Shown piece after piece: positions 17,175-22,110 of a stretch of 22,110 nt of DNA. The stretch's first letter is position 1. Each line of letters starts with the position of its first letter. The notes beneath the pieces are model-generated. The model did no database searches. It saw only the letters and a program-made list of their open reading frames with translations, and was not told the DNA's origin. This stretch comes from Sphingopyxis sp. (GTDB lineage Bacteria > Pseudomonadota > Alphaproteobacteria > Sphingomonadales > Sphingomonadaceae). The stretch is from contig JAHCKJ010000009.1 of the NCBI GenBank assembly GCA_026125835.1, positions 1 to 22,110 of the forward strand. The letters run 5' to 3'. Both the position numbers and the translations under genes were made by a program.

Positions 17175-17211
17175 GGGAAGAACGGCCCTTCGACAAGCTC
17201 AGGGCGAACGG
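17175..17211. repeat. Palindromic repeat, family B, copy 2 (inverted)
   Basis: GGGAAGAACGGCCCTTCGAC followed by AAGCTCAGGGCGAACGG, the inverse of copy 1 with about three differences. It lies between the divergent GIY-YIG and tyrS genes. Confidence 0.88.
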
Positions 17212-17272
17212 CATTTGGTGACGGTGAACGCTGTTGGGTTTGCGCGGACGTCATGCTAAGCGCCCGCCCGCT

Positions 17273-18499
17273 ATGACGAACCACAAATCCGACCTGCTGC
17301 GCCTGCTCGACGAGCGAGGCTATATCCACCAGATGACCGACGCGGAAGGGCTCGATGCGCTTGCGGCGAAACAGGTCGTCCCCGGCTATATCGGGTTCGA
17401 CGCGACCGCGCCCAGCCTGCACGTCGGCAGCCTGGTCCAGATCATGATGCTGCGGCGCCTGCAACAGGCCGGGCACAAGCCGGTCGTGTTGATGGGCGGC
17501 GGGACGACGCGGATCGGCGACCCGACCGGGCGCGACGAAAGCCGCAAGATGCTGTCGGATCAGACGATCGCCGACAATATCGCGTCGATCTTCAGCATCT
17601 TTCAGCAATTCTTGACCTTTGGCGACGGCCCGACCGACGCGGTGATGGTCGACAACCAGGATTGGCTGGGCAAGCTCGGTTACATCGAATTGCTGCAGGA
17701 AGTCGGCACCCATTTCACGATCAACCGGATGATGACGTTCGATTCGGTCAAGCTGCGGCTCGAACGCGAGCAGCCGATGACCTTCCTCGAATTCAATTAC
17801 ATGATCCTGCAGGGCTATGATTTCCGCCATTTGTCGAAAGTGATGGGCGTCCGGCTGCAGATGGGCGGGTCGGACCAGTGGGGCAATATCGTCAACGGCA
17901 TGGAGCTGGGTCGCCGGATGGACGGCGCCGAGCTTTACGGCCTGACGACTCCTTTGCTCACCACCGCGGCAGGCGCCAAAATGGGCAAAACCGCGGCCGG
18001 CGCGGTCTGGCTTAATCCCGCCCAACTGTCCCATTTTGAATACTGGCAGTTCTGGCGCAATTGCGACGACCGCGACGTCGGCCGCTTCCTCAAGCTGTTC
18101 ACCGACCTGCCGCTGGACGAGATCGCGCGGCTCGAAGCGCTGGGCGGCGCCGAGATCAACGTGGCGAAGAAGATCCTCGCGAATGAGGCGACCGCGCTGT
18201 GCCGCGGCGCGGACGCCGCCAAGGCTGCTGCCGAGACCGCCGCGCAAACCTTTGAAAAGGGGCAGATTGGTGGCGACCTGCCGCAGGCTGTCGCGCCCGC
18301 CGAGGGGATCAGCGTCGTCGATGCGCTGCGCGAACTGGGCTTTGCCGCGTCGAACAAGGAAGCCCGCCGCAAGCTCGACGAGGGTGCGGTCAAGGTCGAT
18401 GGCATCGTCATTCGCGACCCGCAGCATCGCATCCTGCCCGCCGCCGATCCGGTGCCGCTGAGCCTGGGCGCGAAAAAACATGGCCTTGTGACGCGGTAA
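17273..18499 (+). CDS. tyrS: Tyrosyl-tRNA synthetase
   Basis: This class I synthetase charges tRNA-Tyr in the cytoplasm. The 408-residue protein begins MTNHKSDLLRLLDERGY. The HIGH-equivalent is LHVGS (His50-Ser53) in YIGFDATAPSLHVGSL. The tyrosine-recognition region includes GYDFRHLSKVMGVRLQMGGS with DQWGN. The KMSKS-equivalent is K-M-G-K-T, beginning at Lys236. A C-terminal S4 RNA-binding domain runs from about ISVVDALRELGFAASNKEAR to the end. ATG 17273 is the family-like start. Upstream codons to 17234 fall in the region before any recognisable protein. No strong Shine-Dalgarno sequence is visible. The gene is divergent from the GIY-YIG gene across a palindromic repeat and has no frameshift. 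Confidence 0.96.
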   Translation: MTNHKSDLLRLLDERGYIHQMTDAEGLDALAAKQVVPGYIGFDATAPSLHVGSLVQIMMLRRLQQAGHKPVVLMGGGTTRIGDPTGRDESRKMLSDQTIADNIASIFSIFQQFLTFGDGPTDAVMVDNQDWLGKLGYIELLQEVGTHFTINRMMTFDSVKLRLEREQPMTFLEFNYMILQGYDFRHLSKVMGVRLQMGGSDQWGNIVNGMELGRRMDGAELYGLTTPLLTTAAGAKMGKTAAGAVWLNPAQLSHFEYWQFWRNCDDRDVGRFLKLFTDLPLDEIARLEALGGAEINVAKKILANEATALCRGADAAKAAAETAAQTFEKGQIGGDLPQAVAPAEGISVVDALRELGFAASNKEARRKLDEGAVKVDGIVIRDPQHRILPAADPVPLSLGAKKHGLVTR

Positions 18500-18573
18500 C
18501 GCGCAGAACCACATTTACCCAATTTTCAGCATTACGGTGGATCGTCATGTCCAAATCACAAAGGTCCACAAAA

Positions 18574-18914
18574 ATGCGCAAGATCGACACCAGCAAAGCC
18601 CATTACGTCGGGCTCGACCAGCGGATTGCCCCGCGTAGCGATGTCTATGTTCGCCTGCCCTTCGTCATGCCCGACGGTCGGCAGGAAATGTGCACGTGCG
18701 TCAACATCAGCGCCGACGGTCTGTTGATGCGGTTCGAGCGCGGGCTGGAACCCGGGGACCTGGTCGTGTTCCGCATGCCGATCATCGGCCACGCACTGCG
18801 GCGAAGGTCGTAACAGCCATGCGTAAGACCGGTGTCCAGTTCGACAAGTCGATAGCGGTCGAAGATTATCTGCCGATGATCCGCGCCATGGGCGCGCGGG
18901 CGGATTTGAATTGA
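18574..18914 (+). pseudogene. PilZ domain protein, frameshifted
   Basis: This encodes a single PilZ domain of about 113 residues, a fold that often binds cyclic di-GMP. The binding signature is present: QRIAPR supplies the RxxxR motif and CVNISADGLLM supplies the NxSxxG motif. The first frame stops at 18813 after FRMPIIGHA. The expected ending (AKVV, KTGVQFDKSIAVEDYLPMIRA, terminating ARADLN) continues in another frame to 18914. One indel near 18800 accounts for it. Start options are ATG 18574 (AAAGG about nine bases before) and ATG 18547, which adds nine residues. It follows tyrS by 74 bases on the same strand. c-di-GMP binding is likely if the gene is restored, but the target is unknown. 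Confidence 0.82.
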
Positions 18915-18931
18915 CCGCTAACCTCTAAACT

Positions 18932-19020
18932 CCGTTCGCCCTGAGCTTGTCGAAGGGCCGTTCTTTCTTTCGGCGTCGAAAGAGAGAAGGACGGTGCTTC
19001 GACAAGCTCAGCACAAACGG
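18932..19020. repeat. Family B palindromic repeats, inverted pair
   Basis: CCGTTCGCCCTGAGCTTGTC begins the first copy (18932-18972). An inverted second copy (18983-19020) contains GCTTCGACAAGCTCAGCAC. The copies are separated by about ten bases and could form one long hairpin between the converging PilZ and recG genes. Compared with the copies around the GIY-YIG gene the core is the same, and the second arm differs at several positions. Confidence 0.88.
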
Positions 19021-19042
19021 GATTTTGGTAGCCTCTCGTCGA

Positions 19043-21106
19043 TTACCCACTCCGCAATAACGGCACCGCCGCATCGCGCTCGAACAGGTACAGGCAGTGC
19101 CGCACCGCCTCGCCGCGTGCGCCGTCCATCCCGCCATCGCGTTCAACGAACAAGCGCGCATCGTCATGCGCCACGGGTAACAGGTGCACCAGCTGTTCGG
19201 GACTCGCCAGCCCGTAATCGGCATCGCCCGACTGTTTGAGCCCGAGCAGTTCGCCACCGCCGCGCAGCTCGAGATCCTTCTCGGCGATCACGAACCCGTC
19301 ATTGGTCTCGCGCATCAGCGCCAGCCGTTCGCGCGCGGTTTCGGAGAGGTTTTGCGAGCGCAGCAGCAGGCACACCGATTTCGCCGCGCCGCGCCCGACC
19401 CTCCCGCGGAGCTGATGCAGCTGCGCCAGCCCGAAACGATCGGCATGTTCGACGATCATCAGGCTGGCGGCGGGAACATCGACCCCGACCTCGATCACCG
19501 TCGTCGCGACCAGCACGCCGATGTCGCCCGCCTGAAACCGCCCCATGACGTCATCCTTGTCCGGCCCTTTCATCCGCCCGTGCACCAATCCCACGCGGCC
19601 GGCGCCCAGCCGCTCGCGGAGCAGCGCGGCGCGATCCTCGGCGGCGGCAAGCTCGCTCGCTTCGCTCTCGGCAACCAGCGGGCAGACCCAATAGGCCTGC
19701 GCCCCGGTCGCCAGATGCCGCTCCAGCCCGCCGACGACCTCGTCGAGGCGGTCAACCGAGACGACGCGCGTATCGACCGGCGTGCGCCCCGGCGGCATTT
19801 CGTCAATCCGCGACACGTCCATCTCGCCATGGTTGGCGAGTTGCAGCGTGCGCGGGATCGGGGTGGCGGTCATCACCAGCAGGTGCGGCGGCCGCGCGGC
19901 TTTCTGCGTCAGCATCAGCCGCTGCGCGACGCCGAAGCGATGCTGTTCGTCGACCACGACCAGCGCCAGATCGCGATACGTCACCGCATCCTGAAAGATG
20001 GCATGGGTGCCGACCAATATGTCGATGCTGCCGTCGGCCAGCCCCATCAGCGTCGATTCGCGCACCCGCCCCTTGTCGCGCCCGGTCAGGATCGCGATAT
20101 TGACGGGTAGTCCGGCGACCATCGCCTGCAAGGTCGCGAAATGCTGGCGCGCCAGAATCTCGGTCGGGGCGAGCAGCGCCGCCTGCGTTCCCGCCTCGAC
20201 CGCCGCCAGCATCGCGCGCAGCGCGACCAGCGTCTTGCCCGATCCGACATCGCCCTGCAGCATCCGCAGCATCGGCGTTTCGCGGCCCATGTCCGCGGCA
20301 ATCTCGCGCCCCACCCGCTCCTGCGCGCCGGTCAGCCCGAACGGCAGCCGCAGCGCATTGGTCAGCCGCCCGTCACCGATCACCGGCCGCCCCTTGCGCT
20401 TGCGCAGCCCCTCGCGGATCAGCATCAGCGCGACCTGGCTGGCGAAAATCTCGTCATAGGCCAGCCGGTCGCGCGCCGCCGCGTCCTGCGGACTGGCGTG
20501 GGCGCGCGTCAGCGCCTCGCGCCACGCGGGCCAGCCGCGGCTGGTCAGCAGCGGGCCGTCGATCCATTCGGCAAGTTCGGGGCGCCGTTCGAGCGCAATT
20601 TCAACCAGCTGCGACAGCCGCGCGTTGGTCAGTCCTTCGGTCAGCGGATAGACGGGTTCGTGGATCGCGATGCCCGCGTCGCCCGGCTCGACGACCTGAT
20701 CGGGATGGACGATCTGGCGCATCTCGCCATACAGGTCGAGCCGCCCGGACACGCGGCGCTTCTCGCCGAGCGGGAACAGCTTGCGCGCGAGGCCCGAGGT
20801 CCGTCCGAAATAGACGAGCCGGACATGGCCACCGGCACTGTCGAACGCCTCGACCCCGAACGGCGCGCGCGGGGATCGGCCCGGGCGATAGTCCTGCGCG
20901 GTCAGCTCGACGATGATCGTCTGCCCCGCCTGCGCTTCGTCGAGCCGGTCGACGGGGATGCGCGAGATGAGGCCCGTCGGCAGGTGGAACAGCACATCGA
21001 CAACGCGCTCGAGTCCCAGCCGCGTGAGCGGCTTGGCCAGCTGCGGGCCGACGCCTTTCAGGTCGGTGAGCGCGGCAAAGAGCGGATTGAGGATTTCGGG
21101 TCGCAT
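19043..21106 (-). CDS. recG: ATP-dependent DNA helicase RecG
   Basis: RecG remodels stalled replication forks and branch-migrates Holliday junctions. The 687-residue protein has an N-terminal wedge/OB domain (LTDLKGVGPQLAKPL at the start, fork binding), then two helicase domains. Visible motifs are Walker A LQGDVGSGKT (about residue 282), the Walker B DEQH box in VVVDEQHRFG (about residue 383), MTATPIPRTL (motif III), LVATTVIEVGVDVP (motif V) and HQLRGRVGRG (motif VI), with a C-terminal ELRGGGELLGLKQSG wedge. ATG 21106 begins MRPEILNPLF, the usual family start. The frame stays open to 21271 only by reading the hairpin array. The gene is divergent from sdhE, as in many alphaproteobacteria. It is intact. 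Confidence 0.96.
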   Translation of the reverse strand: MRPEILNPLFAALTDLKGVGPQLAKPLTRLGLERVVDVLFHLPTGLISRIPVDRLDEAQAGQTIIVELTAQDYRPGRSPRAPFGVEAFDSAGGHVRLVYFGRTSGLARKLFPLGEKRRVSGRLDLYGEMRQIVHPDQVVEPGDAGIAIHEPVYPLTEGLTNARLSQLVEIALERRPELAEWIDGPLLTSRGWPAWREALTRAHASPQDAAARDRLAYDEIFASQVALMLIREGLRKRKGRPVIGDGRLTNALRLPFGLTGAQERVGREIAADMGRETPMLRMLQGDVGSGKTLVALRAMLAAVEAGTQAALLAPTEILARQHFATLQAMVAGLPVNIAILTGRDKGRVRESTLMGLADGSIDILVGTHAIFQDAVTYRDLALVVVDEQHRFGVAQRLMLTQKAARPPHLLVMTATPIPRTLQLANHGEMDVSRIDEMPPGRTPVDTRVVSVDRLDEVVGGLERHLATGAQAYWVCPLVAESEASELAAAEDRAALLRERLGAGRVGLVHGRMKGPDKDDVMGRFQAGDIGVLVATTVIEVGVDVPAASLMIVEHADRFGLAQLHQLRGRVGRGAAKSVCLLLRSQNLSETARERLALMRETNDGFVIAEKDLELRGGGELLGLKQSGDADYGLASPEQLVHLLPVAHDDARLFVERDGGMDGARGEAVRHCLYLFERDAAVPLLRSG

Positions 21107-21148
21107 CGGTGATCGGTGTTTAGCGCGGGCTTTGCCAACTTGCACCAT

Positions 21149-21328
21149 CCCTCTCCCCTTGCGGGAGAGGGCGGCGAGACTTACAGGCTTGCCCGTTAGT
21201 CGCAGCGGGCGAGGGGGTAGCGCTTGCAAAGCAAGCGCGCGCTCGCCATGCGAGCGCTCACCCTCATCCAACTTTGCCTAGGCGCTTTGCGCCAAGGCTT
21301 CGTATCCTTCTCCCGTCGAGGGAGAAGG
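21149..21328. repeat. Array of five hairpins in the recG-sdhE intergenic region
   Basis: Five short palindromes lie in 180 bases. HP1 is CCCTCTCCC/GGGAGAGGG (21149-21171). HP2 is GCGCTTGC/GCAAGCGC (21220-21238). HP3 is GCGCTCGC/GCGAGCGC (21239-21257). HP4 is GCCTAGGCGC/GCGCCAAGGC (21276-21298, one mismatch). HP5 is CCTTCTCCC/GGGAGAAGG (21306-21328). HP1, HP2, HP3 and HP5 are perfect. HP1 and HP5 look like the related outer arms of one composite repeat. The last arm runs into the sdhE ribosome site. Confidence 0.88.
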
Positions 21329-21341
21329 GAAAGAGAAACAG

Positions 21342-21602
21342 ATGACCGACCGCCTCAAACGCCTGAAATTCCGCGCCTGGCACCGCGGCACGCGCGAGGC
21401 CGACTATATGATCGGCGGCTTTTTCGATCGCTACGCCGCGACCTGGAGCGAGGAAGAAATCGCCTGGTACGAAACCGTCGTCGAGGAAGACGATGTCGAC
21501 ATCATGGCCTGGGCGCTCGGCACCGGCGAGCCGCCCGCGCATCTCGACCGTCCCGACCTGATCGCCGCGATGCGCCGCCTGGACTATATCCCGCTGCCAT
21601 GA
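21342..21602 (+). CDS. sdhE: FAD assembly factor SdhE
   Basis: SdhE helps attach FAD covalently to the succinate dehydrogenase flavoprotein. The 86-residue protein has the family's normal size and the key RGTREADYMIGGFF segment, which contains the RGxxE motif needed for flavinylation. Aromatic and acidic residues in the later helices (YETVVEEDDVDIMAWALG) also fit. A purine-rich AGGGAAAGAG precedes the ATG as ribosome site and is partly contributed by hairpin 5. If that hairpin forms in the leader RNA it could affect translation. The TGA overlaps the mfd ATG. The succinate dehydrogenase genes are not in the window. The order recG, sdhE, mfd is common in alphaproteobacteria. Confidence 0.93.
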   Translation: MTDRLKRLKFRAWHRGTREADYMIGGFFDRYAATWSEEEIAWYETVVEEDDVDIMAWALGTGEPPAHLDRPDLIAAMRRLDYIPLP

Positions 21603-22110
21603 CCATTCCTGCTGCCGATATTTTCGCCGCGATCGGATCGGCAGCGACGCCGCTGACGCTGGCGCGCGCCGCCGACGGTTTTTTGCCGCTGCTGCTCGCC
21701 GATCTGGCGCGCGCCAGCGACAAGCGGCTGGTCTATGTCGCGACCGACGATGCGGCGATGCAGGCGATCGCCGACGCCGCGCCCTTTTTCGCGCCCGATC
21801 TCACCATCTATCGCTTCCCGGCATGGGACTGCCTGCCCTTTGACCGTGCGGGGCCGTCGATGCGCGTTAGCGCCGACCGGCTGGCGACGCTGTCGGTGTT
21901 GCAGCAACCGGCGAAGCGCGGCGAGCTGGTCCTTACCACCGTCGCCGCGATCACCCAGCGCACCCTCACCCCCTTCCGTATCCGCCAGCTTGCAACGACG
22001 CTTGCCGCGGGGCAGCGGATCGATCGCGATGCACTCGCCGAACTGCTCGTCGCGAACGGTTTCAGCCGTGTCGACACGGTCGCCGATCAGGGCGAGTTTG
22101 CGGTGCGCGG
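21599..22110 (+). CDS. mfd: Transcription-repair coupling factor Mfd, 3' end outside window
   Basis: Mfd removes RNA polymerase stalled at DNA damage and recruits UvrABC. Only the first 170 residues are present, corresponding to the N-terminal UvrB-like module. Recognisable parts are FPAWDCLPFDRAGPS (about residues 73-87), the ITQRTLTPF segment, and the GFSRVDTVADQGEFAVRG end of the visible part, which is highly conserved. The ATG at 21599 overlaps the sdhE stop as ATGA, so the two are coupled. The frame runs off the window end with no stop, and no frameshift is seen. Confidence 0.94.
   Translation, partial: MTIPAADIFAAIGSAATPLTLARAADGFLPLLLADLARASDKRLVYVATDDAAMQAIADAAPFFAPDLTIYRFPAWDCLPFDRAGPSMRVSADRLATLSVLQQPAKRGELVLTTVAAITQRTLTPFRIRQLATTLAAGQRIDRDALAELLVANGFSRVDTVADQGEFAVR

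Noticed and set aside
17978..17992. KMGKT in place of KMSKS in TyrRS as a sign of an unusual enzyme
   Set aside because: Bacterial TyrRS commonly has a GKT form of this motif (for example KFGKT), so it is normal.
21149..21328. The hairpin array as a CRISPR array or tRNA cluster
   Set aside because: The palindromes differ in sequence, have no regular spacers, and show no tRNA cloverleaf or CCA end.

Overview
The window is a stretch of high-GC chromosome from an alphaproteobacterium, most likely Sphingomonadales and perhaps a Sphingopyxis-like genus. This rests on the gene order recG-sdhE-mfd, on pgsA-moaD-moaE, on OxyR, TrmFO and DOMON-like proteins, and on short palindromic repeats with the core CCTGAGCTTGTCGAAGG. 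The genus is an inference from style. There is no sign of a prophage, plasmid, CRISPR array or defence island. Most genes are housekeeping genes, separated by an unusually rich set of palindromic repeats.

Layout. 1-2352: the 3' two-thirds of gyrA, overlapped by a small DUF952 gene. 2488-4554: an exported metal-dependent amidohydrolase. 4824-5387 (minus): an exported peroxiredoxin. 5388-5967: no gene, but a 270-bp MITE-like element with 34-bp terminal inverted repeats. 5968-8072: a YhhN-family membrane protein divergent from trmFO. 8296-9807: a membrane-anchored EF-hand protein divergent from oxyR. 9957-11175 (minus): the pgsA-moaD-moaE operon. 11323-12578: a transporter of the LplT/Aas major-facilitator type, broken by many small indels. 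12749-13929: a CoxE-like VWA protein, also frameshifted. 14078-14884: an Amj-type lipid II flippase. 15070-16844 (minus): an exo-N-acetylmuramidase (NamZ) translationally coupled to a DOMON-like protein. 16845-17160 (minus): a frameshifted GIY-YIG gene between two inverted repeats. 17273-18499: tyrS. 18574-18914: a frameshifted PilZ gene. 19043-21106 (minus): recG. 21342-22110: sdhE and the start of mfd, preceded by an array of five hairpins.

Two patterns stand out. First, single-base indels are concentrated between about 10.4 and 13.7 kb, and they hit pgsA, normally an essential gene. In each case the missing protein continues in another frame, which suggests a poorly resolved stretch of sequence rather than real gene decay. 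Second, palindromic repeats of at least three families sit at four of the five convergent gene junctions, which fits a role as two-way terminators or tolerated insertion sites. The fifth junction (Amj side versus namZ) has no repeat, and there an apparent small membrane ORF overlaps the namZ end.

Functionally, Amj (lipid II flipping) and NamZ (MurNAc release) put cell-wall precursor export and recycling side by side. OxyR and an exported peroxiredoxin are both present but not adjacent. The best candidates for something undescribed are the IS630-like MITE, the GIY-YIG gene bracketed by inverted repeats, and the hairpin array in the sdhE leader.
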